A stretch of DNA of 64,000 nt from Blasia pusilla (GCA_050084515.1 CM114274.1:15562001-15626000), one strand, 5' to 3'; positions 44,660 through 56,125 are shown, numbered from the stretch's first letter. Notes: a model not told the origin generated them from the letters alone. Numbers and translations are program-made.

Positions 44660-47130
44660 GGGAAAGTAGTGGGTGAAGGTATACGAGAAATAAAGTTGTA
44701 TGCTTTCCACGACAAGTGTAGGTCTGAGATCTTAGTAGCCAAGTTGTGGCATGAAAGATTTGGTCACCTAAGCTTTCCCTTACTTGAGATGCAGAAATCT
44801 GGCATGGTTTTGATTTACCAACAATTTATGGAGTGTCGGATACTTGTGAAGCTTGTATGATGGGCAAGCAACACTCAAAACCATTTCCACAAGAGTCCCA
44901 ATAGGGCAAAGGCTCCTCTAGAGTTGATACTTTTTAAAATGAGAATGGTGGCATTAGGTGGTTCTTCCTACTTTTTTAGTTGTCGATTATAGTAGGAAGA
45001 TGTGGATGTATTTCTCATCTGATAAGGCAAGTGCTTTTGGAAAATTTAAAGTATGGACAAGCTGGTTGAGAATGAGACAGGAAAGAAGGTACAAAAGGTC
45101 AGACCGCGAGGAGGAGAATTCTTATCAGAATTCAACAAATATTTGGGAGGGCATGGAATCAAGTTAACCACGGCACATACACCACAACAAAATGGAGTTG
45201 TTGAGCGTCGAAAGATTGGAGATGGCAAGATGTATGATGAAAGCAAAAAAAAGGCTTTTAAAATGTCCTTTATACATTCTAAATAGAAGAGCTACCAAGT
45301 CGATTGCAAGGCATGACTCTCATCAATCATACTCGGGTAAGGTATCCAACATTTCAAGACTTTTGGTAGTGAGTGTTTTGTATATATTTGAAGCATCGAG
45401 GACTAAGTTGGAGTCCAAGAGCGGGAAGTGCATCTTTATGGGATACAAAGATGAGTCTAAAGCTTATCGCCTTTGGTGTCCTGAGGAAAAGAAGATGCTT
45501 GTGAGTCGTGACGTGGTGTTCCTTGTCAAGTGGTGGATTCGGTGGTTCCACATTATCATCAAACGAAGAGATAATCCACCGAGCACACCACGAGATGTTT
45601 ACACCAGATCATCAAGAAGAAGATTTTGGTGATGATTACAAAGAAAACTGCTCTTCCACAAATCATACCTAGTGGATAAACTCCTCTTGGATGGTAAGGA
45701 TCCCCGCAATCGATGAAGTTGTTACACATCCAAGGAGATCCAAGAGACTAGAGGAGGAGAATTTCCGCACATGTCAACATTTTTCAGAGGTCTTGAAGGT
45801 GGAAGAGCCATCATGCTTGGATGAGGCCCGGCTCATCCTCAATGGAGAGAGGCCATGAAACGGAGATGGGCGCTATTCAGAGAAATGAAACTTGGACTTT
45901 GGTTGAAAAGCTAGAGGTGAAGATAATACGCACAAGTGGGTGTACAAGACCAAGTTTCGGACGGTACATTGGATAAATTCAAAGCGAGGTTGGTCGCACA
46001 AGGATGCTCACAAATCAAAGGCTTTGACTACTATGAGACTTTTGATGCAATGATGACAACCATTGAATTGTTCTAGCGGTTAAAACAAGACGTTTTTCGA
46101 TTTTCCGCTTTTTGAACGGGAGTCTCAAGGAGGAGGTATATGTTTCTCAACCACCAGGTTTTGAGACAAATCGAAGAGAAAGTTTGTTTACTTCATCGAG
46201 GATTGTATGGGTTGAAGCAAGCCCCAAGGGTATGGTATCATGAATAGATACATTCTTCGAGAGAAGGGTCTCATGAAGAGTCCTTCAAGCAAATTTGTAT
46301 GTGTTTTTGCGAAGATGGGATGTATATGTTGATAGTCTTGTATATGGATGATCTGATCATCACAGGAGAAAGAAGAAAATAGAGGAAATGAAGGAGTGTT
46401 GAAATCTGAGTTTGAAATGTCGATTTAGGTCACACTACTTTATAAGAAATTTGGTTTTCTATTTTTTCTCTCGGCGAAGTATGCTAGAGAAATCTTGAAG
46501 GCATTGGATGAGTGTAAAATTTGGTCTCGCCAATGGAGGTAGAGTTGAAACTCTCGATGGAGGATGTTTCACCATTGGTAGATTCCACTTCTAGGCGTTT
46601 GATATTTTTTTCAAGAGAAATTAGGAGTTGTGGGAGTAAAGGTTCTCAACTAAGCCTCGTGAGAACCATTCAGGGATGCGTGTGTTGAAGTACATCAAAA
46701 CCATCGAGCACGGCACCACCTTCTAAAGAAATAAGGTTTTTGACTCAAATTCAGGAGATTTTTCAAGATCTTGTTACGGGTTATTGCTTCTGGTAGGATG
46801 TGTGGTATCATGGGTCAGCAAGAAGCAAACATGGCTCTTTTTCTTCCGAGGCAAGTACAAGGCGGCATTGTTATGCTTCTTTCAAGTATGGTTGAATGGA
46901 TATTGAGGACATAGGAGAAAACCTAAAAAGTGCTATTGTAATGTGGTGTGACAATCGAGTTGCATTGCCATAGCACATAACTGTGTTTCATGATCGAAGC
47001 ACATAGAGATCCAAACCATTTTGTTTTTGAATTTTTTAAGAGGTTTTGAAGTTAGTCTATTGTCCAACTTTCCCATATTGACATCTTGAAAGCCTTGAGC
47101 GGAGATGCTTCACTAACATCTGAAGGGTCT
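44660..47130 (+). pseudogene. copia integrase, RT and RNase H, copy C
   Basis: The integrase zinc region is LWHERFGHLS (about 44745). The core ends with TAHTPQQNGVVER (about 45174-45213), containing the Glu of the DDE triad. The linker GYKDESKAYRLWCP follows at about 45440. RT fragments include EEVYVSQPPGF (about 46129) and an active site reading YMDD (about 46341) in place of the usual YVDD. RNase H is heavily deleted. No long frame survives. Confidence 0.82.
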
Positions 47131-47179
47131 TGGCATAGGTCCAAGACATGTAGTCCCATGAGAATGGATATTGAGGGGG

Positions 47180-47589
47180 TATTGGATTCTCAACATCCAC
47201 TCCTCTGAGCACCATTGATTTGATCGGCCCCCTTGTATGAGGAGAAGCCTAGATCAATGGTTCCGACTTAGACGTCGAAGGAGTCATAGTAATATGACAT
47301 AGGTGGTTTACGGAGTAGCGTTACTAGGTTTATCTAACCCTATATTGCATCAGGGTGCGGCAAAATTTTTCTATTAATAGAAACGAAGAAAAATAGGTAA
47401 AAACCCTAGTTTTCCCGAGTAGTCAAATAGTCGGGAGCCGCAGCGGTAGCGCATTCTCGTATGTCGAGTTATCTCCCAGTTCAGGTTCCATCGAAGCTCT
47501 TCTATGAGCGCACGGACGGACTAGGCCACTTTGTATCTCTAAGTTTTGTAAAGATTTCAGTGATTTAGTCACTTTATGCTTTTCTCACA
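47180..47589 (+). repeat. 3' LTR of copia copy C
   Basis: 410 bp; preceded by a polypurine tract; starts TATTGGATTC and ends TTTTCTCACA; followed by the target duplication GTAGC. Confidence 0.92.
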
Positions 47590-49345
47590 GTAGCCACATA
47601 AGAATTGGCCTTGGTGACATTGAGGCCACGCACCCCTTTTGCATAAAGTTTCAGATATTGTTTGAAATCTCTCATGCACTCAACATTTAAAGTGAAGTCT
47701 TGAACACTATGAAGAAGATTGTAAGGGGCAATAATGTAGCCAATTGCATGTAACTTGTTGTGGATAAGTACCCATTGCCTAGAAATAACATCAACCATCT
47801 CCATAGCTCTAAACATTATGACAAAATAACCACAATGGCTTCTATCCATATCGGGCCACGGAGTTACAAGAAAAGAATGATTCTCTTCTATTATCTAAAA
47901 AATATGATGATAAATATGCCCTATCATCGCTCTATGACCATTACACTCTCTCAATAGAATAATAGTTGGTTGAGCCACAACAAACAACTCCTCACCCTTG
48001 ATCCAAAAATCTTCATTTTCCACAATAGTCTCAATCTGTCTTGCCTTCTCCCTTTGCCTTGCATTCCTGCCATTGAAATCATCCCTAAAAGCATTGTGGA
48101 AACCATGGCATGAAACACCTTCCTCAATTCTAAGACGCGTCCCAACATGATAAAATTTATGGTAAAGTGTGTGTTTGCAGGAAGTAACAATCATCTCTTC
48201 ACCGGATTGGTTTCCATGAATTTGGCCATCACCCAAGTTCCAATCTTCACAAATACTACCATCTCACAAGCTTGTGCAAAAATCTTGTCCATCCAAGGCC
48301 ATTTATCCCACTCTTTGCAGACTAGATCAAGAGAACGTGATAAGCATCCACCCCAAAGAATATGAGGGAACTTTGCTTTGATAAGTTTCCATGCTGCTTG
48401 CTCATTGCTGGCATTGTCTGTCACAAGTTGCAACACATTCTCTAGACCGATGCGCATGATAGTCCTCTCTATGTGACCTACCAACCATTCTATTTTTTTG
48501 GGATTTCCCTTTGGTGTCTACCGACTCAATCTTGATCTCACCTTATGGACAGAAGACCATTATGTTCACTAAAGACTCGCTCCTCACATTGGTCCAAGAA
48601 TTTGTTATGATCGTGGCCCCCAAACATAAATTGTCTAATATGCCATCCTCCTTTTCCTTCATCTTTCCCATATTTTTCTCAAGTAGGATGGTGCGCAACG
48701 AATTATAACTAGGACATGAATAACCCTTCACCTTTGTTGTTGCCAACATTGCTGGTTTGAAAGCATCTTGCCGTACTACGTTGAATGGTATACCACATTC
48801 GTAGAAACACTTCGCCCACATGTTATTCACAACTTCTACTCCTTGGATGTTGAAAGAATCCCTCAGATCATCTTGCTTCTTCCCATAACTACTTCTCTCT
48901 TGAATGGGCCCAACAACTCCTCTACATTCCTCAAGACTATCACTCGCTGGCATTTTTGCATCCCCATCAACATTTTGCACTACATAAATACTATTTCCTC
49001 TCTATTGCAAACCTATTTGTGATGGAGTTGTCTCTTCCATTTCACTCGAAGGTCTCGCTTCCCTTCTTTGTCCATTTCCCACTTGTATCCTGTTTCGGAG
49101 AATCGGAGATCCCGTTGCACGTTGGGAGGGACCTTCACACATAATTTGGCATGATGGATATTCTGATTCCCATCCTTTGTCTTTCGTCTCTCTCGAGTAA
49201 AATGCTCCACCATCCGCATGCTATGATAGGCTTTCATAGAATAGGAACAATACTTGCATTGCCATCTACTTGATGTTGCACCTTCCATCTGTACTTCTTC
49301 CCAATGTTCTTTCACAATGTGTTGGAGTTCTGTGGCTTCGGTCAT
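47590..49345 (-). pseudogene. hAT transposase 1, N-terminal and catalytic part (BED finger, DUF659)
   Basis: From ATG at 49345 (MTEATELQHIVKEHW) the minus strand encodes a BED-type zinc finger: WQCKYCSYSMKAYHSMRMVEHF has the Cys pair and His pair. Three frame changes follow through ATIITNSWTNVRSESLVNI (DUF659, with the first catalytic Asp region decayed), VTDNASNEQAAWKLI (the second conserved Asp) and HILWGGCLSRSLDLV. The frame is cut at 47590 by copia copy C and resumes at 43059. The enzyme excises and inserts hAT elements. Frameshifts, or unrecognised introns, mean this copy is probably dead. Confidence 0.85.
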
Positions 49346-50440
49346 GATTACAAGCAGACACTAATCCCACCCAAAAATATTTGGATAATTCACAACAATA
49401 CTATGTCAATAGTAGGATATATTGACCTGTAAAATGTATGCAAATTACACCAAATATTATCCGTGCATGCTCCAATAACAAAACTTGGAACATTCACTAT
49501 GAACAAGAAAGATCAATATACTAACCTTGATAACAGAGATACCTTAACTTATCAGGGTTATCTAGTGGCAAAACATATTCTCACTTATCAAGTTCAACTA
49601 TCTATGGAGAAAAAACGAGAGAGAGAGAGAAAGAGAGAGAGAGATATGAAGGGAGGAATGAGATTGTGAGGGTATACAAAAAATGAGCAAGTCTATATAG
49701 GGAAGGATGAAAGGAAGAGAATGAACTCTTTTAACTTCCCAAATCATCTACCCCCACTTACAATTGATTACTAAACTATCTCCACAAATTTTCATTTAAC
49801 AAACCTGCTTTTATTCTCCTATTATATTTCTTCTTGACATACTCTAAATTTCCAATAGACCTATTTTGCAATACAAACATTTTATTCAAATCTTTTTTAA
49901 TATTTTCCTTCCTTTCTCCATCACTATTATCATAAATTCTTCAATTACTCTTATTTCTAACTAACCTATCCTCTACTATAGAAACCCTACTCCAACCTCT
50001 CAAGCCGTCAATCACCCAACCTCTAGAAAAATTCATTTAATATCCCACTAAAATCAGAGGGCCCGCCCACAACTATAACTCTCCAGGTGACGAAACCACT
50101 CTAGAGTTGCTCAAAGGTAGAATGCCCCTTGGGGCCTTTCCTCTTCCTTTATATACTTAGAGATAGGTACAATGAAAAATAATAATTAGCTCTACCTATC
50201 CTTATGCCACGTGTCCTACTCTCATAACATGAGAGGATCTCATTTGGAGTCTAATGTCCCAACCTCATCTTCCTCAACCTCATCCTTATCTTCCTTTTCA
50301 CCAACCTATGGCCCTACTCTCATCTCTATCTCATGTAGCTTGTCTTTTCTCTTTTGGTTGATTCTTTCCCACTTATGCGCTTTATGTCATAAATTCTAAC
50401 TTCACTATGACTAACAAAGGATGTTACAACAACCCCCTCA
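49346..50440. other. non-coding DNA upstream of hAT transposase 1
   Basis: It contains a short GA-rich tract (about 49617-49645). No conserved frame. It probably includes the hAT promoter side and unrelated flanking DNA. Confidence 0.4.
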
Positions 50441-50930
50441 CCCGCATGGCGTGCGCCCTAGCCCGCAAGTGGGCTCCAAGGCCCGCAATGAGCCCCTATG
50501 CGAGCTCGAGGGTCCGCGACTAGCCCGCACGCGGGCTCTAAGGCACGCAACCAGTCCACGCATGGGCTTGGTGGCCTGCATGTGAGCCCACACCCTAGTC
50601 CGCAATTAGCCCGTGCAGGGCTCACGTCGCCTGCGTGCCGCCTGCTTGTAGCCTGCGTCGTGATTGTGCCCGCACCTTGGTCCTCAACCTTCATCGAAGC
50701 CCGCACCTTGGTGCGGACCACAGTTGCGACGCGGGCTGCGAGAGGGCGCAATGCGGGTGGCATGCGGGCGACGTGCGCTTGCACGTCGTGACATGCGGGC
50801 CGTACGCAGGATGCTTGCATACTTTGGAGCCCGTAGGTGGGCTAGGGCGCGGGCTCACATGCGGGCCAGCGGATGAAGCCCGCGTTGGTCGACTTGGGCG
50901 CCAAAAAAACCCGTGCTCGCGACCGGTTTT
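50440..50930. repeat. GC-rich block 2 with GCCCGC/GCGGGC motifs
   Basis: Dense GCCCGCA, GCGGGCT and GGGCTC motifs in both directions. It is followed by ACATGTCTGTCCCATGGAC and TTTCCATGCAACCTTGAT (about 50953-51000), phrases also found next to GC-rich block 3 (58735-59105). The two blocks are therefore copies of one repeat family. The open frames here are compositional artefacts. Confidence 0.65.
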
Positions 50931-51143
50931 CCATATCTGTGGTCATGTCCGGACATGTCTGTCCCATGGACGAACTTGTCCATTTCCATGCAACCTTGAT
51001 CTTGCACCCAAGTCTTCCCCTCCGCCCTTTGCTCCTACACCTCGACCTTTCATCCGTCCCCGCCACCTCTTCATGCGTCTTGCCTTTTGCCTTTTGCGTT
51101 GTTCCTTCCCCCACATTGTTGCACTTTGCATCTTTCCCCCCAC

Positions 51144-51191
51144 CTTGCACCTAGCTACTTGAATAAATCTATATATTCAACTAGGTGCAAG
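51144..51191. repeat. imperfect hairpin with 17-bp arms
   Basis: The arms CTTGCACCTAG...TTGAAT and ATTCAACTAGGTGCAAG (51175-51191) pair except for a 4-nt bulge (CTAC). It sits at the edge between GC-rich block 2 and the diverged satellite. Confidence 0.7.
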
Positions 51192-51229
51192 ACGGGCTAG
51201 GAAATGTGGGATGTCCATTTTTTTTTTCA

Positions 51230-52010
51230 ACCAAATTTTTTCAAGAGATGAAACTTGGTTAGTTGGTGCACTACTTTATGGGAGTGCATGTAACCTCCCT
51301 ACACAAATTCAAGAAAAATAGTGTTCCAACCAAAAGCCCAAAAATATTAAGGTGTTTTTTTAATTTTCACGATATAGTCCTCTAAAGAAAATCGTGGTGT
51401 CTAGTTTTCATTTTAATCAACAAGATGTTGTTTAATTGAAACTTCGGTACAATTATCCAATGACATGGGGGTGTGCATAACCTTTAAAAAAATTTGAAGC
51501 TAAATTGGAGCTCCCACAAAAGAATTCAAACTCCAAAAGGTCTTTTTTTGACTCGTGGAATAACTTAAAGACCTCAATTTTTCATTTTAATCAAAAAGGA
51601 GATCTTAACATGGACCTTGGTATATTTCTCCATGGGGATGACATTGCATATAACCTTCTTACAAAGTTTCATGAAAGATGGAAGTCCAACCAAAATCTCA
51701 CAATTCATCAAGTCATTTTTTACCCGCATCGTAACTTAAAGGAATTTTAAAGAAAAAGGTGATGTCCATTTTTCATTTTAACCAACATGATGATCTTTAT
51801 CTAAAACCTTGTAAAATTTTCCATGGGGATGTATGTAACCTTCTTACAAAGTTTCAAGAAAAATGGATCTTCTAACAAAAACCCAAACTTCATAAGGTTT
51901 TTTTGACCTGCGAGATAACACCTTATGTACACTAAGGTGGTGTCTATTTTTCATTTTAAAAAAACATGATCTTGAGCTAGAACTTGGTGAAATTCTCCTC
52001 GATGATATAT
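51230..52010. repeat. diverged tandem repeat related to the 181-bp satellite
   Basis: About four monomers of 150-180 bp share the order TTTTTCATTTTAACCAA, then CATGATGATCTT, then CTTACAAAGTTTCAAGAAAAATGGA, then TTGACCCG. The layout parallels the 181-bp satellite (CATTTTTCATCTTGTCC ... CAAGTTTCAAGAAAATTGGAG ... TTTGGACCCG), so it is a distant relative. Confidence 0.65.
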
Positions 52011-53280
52011 TGTAATGTACAAGAACAATTGAAAAGTGATCTTTTAATGAATAATAGGTAGTTGGTTCCCCAAGAAGATCACAATTATCCGATAAGAGAG
52101 TTTGAAATGGTAATTATCATGCAAAAATTATGAAGATATGTATGTAAGTCAAATAAAGATATCAATCATGATATTCTCTCCTCAACAAGTACCACAATTT
52201 CCTTCAATGTATCTTCTCTAGTGGAATAGGAAGGACTCTCTGGGCAAAACGTCACTAAACACAAAAGAACCTCATAGAGATCTCACTAGTGAGATGGCTC
52301 TTCCTTCTCTCGGAACTCAATCCGTCATGGCAGGTTACTTTCTGTCCAGAAAATTTCATACATCCCCTCCTACTAAACATTCTTTCTAGAAGGAGTTCTA
52401 TCCCAATCTGCTCCTCACTCCGCACACCCAAGAGAATCATTCATACACACCGCACATCAGAATAAAGAGAGGAGGTTCTAGTATTCCATCAAAGATAAGA
52501 AGGCTTTAATCCGATTACAAGCTGGAGGGGATACTCTCCCTTGCTCGGACCATTTATACAACATAAGGACGTCGTAAAATAATGATGGTGTAAACTACTT
52601 TGATAGTCTTTAGATATTCTCTCAAACAGAAGTAGTGTTGGTGATCTGAAGCGCTTCTTCATAGGTGGACACCTCTTGAAATCTTTTAACTACTTTAATC
52701 TATGATTCTCTTTGCTTTTCCTATGATCCCTAGAAATTTTATGGGCCTAACTGCCATACCTTCCTATCTGCTCTGAAACAACATGCCTCTTCCTAGCCTA
52801 ACTACTCTAATGGCGCGCCTCTTAAAATCTTCGACAGTCCTCTCTTGGTTGCAAAGTTCTTTGCATCTTCGTTCCTTCCTTGATTGGAAAAGTGCTTCGC
52901 TCTTCCTCTTCTATATAAGTACTTTGTACTTTGCCACCAAGTACTTTTTCTGTTACCAATCTAGATACTTTGCTAACAAGTACTTCGTTACCAAGTACTT
53001 GGCTATCCCGTGCTTCGCCATCTTTACTAATCTTCTTTGGTAAGACAAACAAGTCTTCGTGGTTGGTCTTGTTATTTTGCTTGTTCATTTTCCTCTCCTC
53101 TAAGGCAAGTCCTTGATCTTTCTATCTCTCTGCCTTCTCCCTGAAGCATCCAAATAAATCCTAACAGTCCTCATTCCTCAATTATTCCAAAATTATGGTA
53201 AAGAACTTCTTTTATATGCAATCTTTACTTCAATGCAGTCTTCGGTCTTCATTCCTGAAGATTTATGTACTACTTATACA
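52011..53280. other. non-coding DNA with a short degenerate minisatellite
   Basis: At about 52915-53015 a 15-20-bp motif (CAAGTACTTTGCTAC type) is repeated about five times with drift. No conserved frame elsewhere. Confidence 0.5.
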
Positions 53281-53636
53281 AAAACTTTGTCCCAACTTCA
53301 AAATTTTCAAAATTGGAGGTATCACATATATGTAACCTTCTTATGAATTTTCATGGAAGATGGAAGTCCAACCAAGAGCCCAAAAATGATAATTTCTTTT
53401 TGGATCCGCACGATAAATTAGGCCTTATAAAAGTAAAATTTTTCTTCGAGTTTCATTTTAACCAAGAAGATGATGTTTTTTTGAAACATGCTACAATTCT
53501 TCTTGGGCTATACATATGTAGCCTAATCACATAGTTTCAAGAAAAATGGACCTCTTAATGAAAGCCCAAACTTCATAAGGTCCTTTTTGACCCTCAAGGT
53601 AATACCTTATATAAACTAAGGGGGTGTCTATTTTTC
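53281..53636. repeat. second block of diverged satellite relatives
   Basis: Two monomers resemble the 51230-52010 repeats (ACCTTCTTATGAATTTTCATGGAAGATGG-type and TCATTTTAACCAAGAAGATGATG-type phrases). Confidence 0.55.
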
Positions 53637-54300
53637 ACTAGCGGAGGCTCGACCCTACATACTACATCTGTCCAACATGTATGAAGTGGGATAGGTTGTT
53701 TGGGCCCGACTTTGGAGCCCCATGTAGTCGTATTTTTCAGTTCCTACTATCTAAAATAACTATGATTATCGATGGAGGTAGTTGAAAACGCAGATGGAGT
53801 TCCTTTGATTCCCTACCTCTAACTACCATCTCTTACCCCCTAGGTTTAAGTGGTGATGGCTTACGTACCACTTGTGATGGCCTCCATTGTAGTTGCAGTC
53901 TTGACACTCGCAATCGAATGTGACGTGGAGAAGTAAATCTTGGGCATGCCGCCTATACCCTTACAAACTATGGTTATTTAAGGTTCAAGACAAACTATCT
54001 TTTTTAGTCTCTTTTCGCTGCTAGCAGCAAGATAGAAGGTCGCCAACAAGAGTTAAAAGATTTCCAATGCTAGCAGAGGCCTGACCCTACTTGGCACATC
54101 CCCCAAAAGCGCATGAAGAGGGGCTTGTTGTTTGAGCTACATTTTGAGCCCTCATAAGACGTATTTTTTAGTTCCTACTATCTAAAATAATTTTATATGA
54201 CTATCGCTGAAGTTACTTGGCTTCTCAGATGGAGTTCCTCCGATTTCTAACTACTAGCTCTTACCATCTAGGGTTACGTGATGACAACCATCTTGCCTTC
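53637..54300. repeat. tandem direct repeat, about 425-bp period, two diverged copies
   Basis: Copy 1 is about 53639-53870 and copy 2 about 54066-54300. Shared phrases include AGTTCCTACTATCTAAAATAA, AGATGGAGTTCCT and CTAGC(A/G)GAGGC. Copia copy D is inserted at the end of copy 2. Confidence 0.75.
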
Positions 54301-54317
54301 AAGGTAACCTTGATGTC

Positions 54318-54747
54318 TATTGGATTCTCAACATCCACTCCTCTGAGCACCATTGATTTGATCGGCCCCCTTGTATGAGGAGAAGCCTAGATCGATGGTT
54401 CCGACTTAGACGTCGAAGGAGTCATAGTAATATGACGTAGGTGGTTTACGGAGTAGCGTTACTAGATTTATCTAACTCTATATTGCATCAGGGTGCAGGG
54501 CACCCTGATGCAATATAGGCAAATTTTTTCTATTAATAGAAACGAAGAAAAATAGGTAAAAACCCTAGTTTTCCCGAGTAGTCAAATAGTCGGGAGCCGC
54601 AGCGGTAGCGCATTCTCGTATGTCGAGTTATCTCCCAGTTCAGGTTCCATCGAAGCTCTTCTGTGAGCGCACGGACGGACTAGGCCACTTTGTATCTCTA
54701 AGTTTTGTAAAGATTTCAGTGATTTCGTCACTTTCTGTTTTCTCACA
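54318..54747 (+). repeat. 5' LTR of copia copy D (430 bp)
   Basis: It starts TATTGGATTC and ends TTTTCTCACA. It contains a perfect 19-bp inverted repeat (54478-54518) where the other LTRs have an imperfect one. Confidence 0.92.
54478..54518. repeat. perfect 19-bp inverted repeat (3-nt loop) in the copy D LTR
   Basis: The arms are 54478-54496 and 54500-54518 and the loop is AGG. In copies A and B only the inner part (GCATCA..GTGC / GCATCCTGATGC) is self-complementary. In D the right side has become the exact complement of the left, including TATATTGCA, and the GC-rich block beyond has been lost. Confidence 0.9.
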
Positions 54748-54819
54748 TGGTATCAGAGCAGTAGGTTTTCCAGTATTTTGTATCTGGCGATCTAGTGTGT
54801 TTGCACAAAATCTTGAGAG

Positions 54820-55870
54820 ATTGCTACCTCTTCGTCAGTTCGTGCTCGCCCTCCTCCGCTGGGTGAAGGGAAGTTAGATGGGTCTAACTATACGTTGTGG
54901 AATTTCAAAATGAGAACTGTTCTCGAATCATTTGAGATCTGAGAAACGGCCACAGGGGTCGATTCAAATCCACAAGCTAGTGTGAATTCTGCATGTTCAT
55001 CTTCATCTGGGGATATCGATCCTGTTGTATTATTGGCATGGAGACGTAGAAATGCTGATGCTCTATATGCGATTGTCACGAATGTAACTGATTTTGTCGT
55101 GACTCTCATTCAACATACAACCACTGCTACTGAGGCGTGGAACATTTTGAAGAATCAGTATGAAACAAGGAATGAGACTCGGATTCAGAATCTGGAGAAT
55201 GAGCTTACGTCCGAGAAATTTTCAGAAGGAGAAAGCGCGGAGCAATTTTTGACAAGGATCAAGAATCTTCAAGATCAGATGGCGTCCGTGGGAATTTCAA
55301 AGTCTAGCGAAGATTAGGCACATCGGTGCATAAGGATTTTGCCTCCAAGGTATGACAGTTTGGTCACTGCAGTGAATACTCAAGTAAGACCCACACCGCC
55401 TACTTTTGAACAATTTAGTGCAACGTTGGTAGAAGAGGAAATGCACTTCAAAGCAAGAGAGGGAAGTGACGCAGCATTTACTGCCAACGTACAGAGAGGT
55501 AGAAATCAGGATTACAGTTCAAATGTCAAGAAGAAATTTCCAAGAAAAACCTTCAAATGCTTTTATTGTGGTAAGCTAGGTCATCTTATCAAAGATTGTA
55601 GGAAGAGGAGTTAGGATGAGAAGAACGGTTGTTTAAGACCTAAGAAGGAGTTTGGAAATTTTGTAGAACTGGGAGAACATGAAGTAGATGCTTGGGTAGC
55701 AATAGAAGAGTTTTGCACACAGGCACAACATACCACTAAGACAAAGAGTGAAGATGCATGGGTGCTCGATAGTGGAGCGTCTAGGCATATGACCAAAATC
55801 ATAAGGATTGGTATAGCTCCTTACAGCCTCTTCAGGAGCCCATCGTTGTTACTGTTGGGAATAATGCAAA
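54820..55870 (+). pseudogene. copia gag and protease start, copy D
   Basis: The expected start ATGGCT (as in copy C) reads ATTGCT here. Gag contains GKLDGSNYTLWNFKMR, then a stop, then a long frame 54982-55317 with VVTLIQHTTTATEAWNILK and EQFLTRIKNLQDQM, typical of the copia gag capsid region. A second frame (55339-55614) ends with the zinc knuckle CFYCGKLGHLIKDC (about 55557-55600). The protease DSGASRHMT is at about 55770. Protease is cut shortly after by the internal deletion. This is the most readable gag of the family in the window. Confidence 0.88.
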
Positions 55871-55896
55871 GTGCCCTGTAGAAGGGAAAGGCACAA

Positions 55897-56120
55897 TTTT
55901 TTCTATTAATAGAAACAAAGAAAAATAGGTAAAAACCCTAGTTTTCCCGAGTAGTCAAATAGTCGGGAGCCGCAGCGGTAGCGCATTCTCGTATGTCGAG
56001 TTATCTACCAGTTCAGGTTCCATCGAAGCTCTTCTGTGAGCGCACGGATAGACTAGGCCAGTTTGTATCTCTAAGTTTTGTAAAGATTTTAGTGATTTCG
56101 TCACTTTCTGTTTTCTCACA
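55897..56120 (+). repeat. 3' LTR of copia copy D (right half only)
   Basis: It begins at TTCTATTAATAG and matches the second half of the 5' LTR to the terminal CACA. Confidence 0.88.
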
Positions 56121-56125
56121 ATGTC

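Larger units (their letters stand above)
43060..47589 (+). mobile_element. Ty1/copia element, copy C (full length, both LTRs, target duplication GTAGC)
   Basis: 5' LTR 43060-43450; primer-binding site TGGTATCAAAGC directly after it (43451-43462); gag; protease; integrase; RT; RNase H; polypurine tract TTGAGGGGG (47171-47179); 3' LTR 47180-47589. It is flanked by GTAGC at 43055-43059 and 47590-47594. Both LTRs start TATTGG rather than TGTTGG and end CACA. Order and sequence match copies A, B and D, but the body is full of short deletions and short replaced patches, some resembling the 181-bp satellite. Confidence 0.93.
54318..56120 (+). mobile_element. Ty1/copia element, copy D (internal deletion, target duplication ATGTC)
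   Basis: 5' LTR 54318-54747; primer-binding site TGGTATCAGAGC 54748-54759; gag; start of protease; then a jump near 55897 directly into the middle of the 3' LTR, which ends at 56120. It is flanked by ATGTC at 54313-54317 and 56121-56125. The rest of pol, the polypurine tract and the first half of the 3' LTR are missing. The deletion joint lies in a shared T-rich stretch (CAATTTTTTCTATT), so microhomology may have guided it. Confidence 0.93.

Noticed and set aside
50458-51162. Several long overlapping open frames on both strands (up to 175 codons)
   Set aside because: They lie in a GC-rich, stop-poor block; Cys/Arg/Pro-rich translations in every frame indicate composition, not coding.
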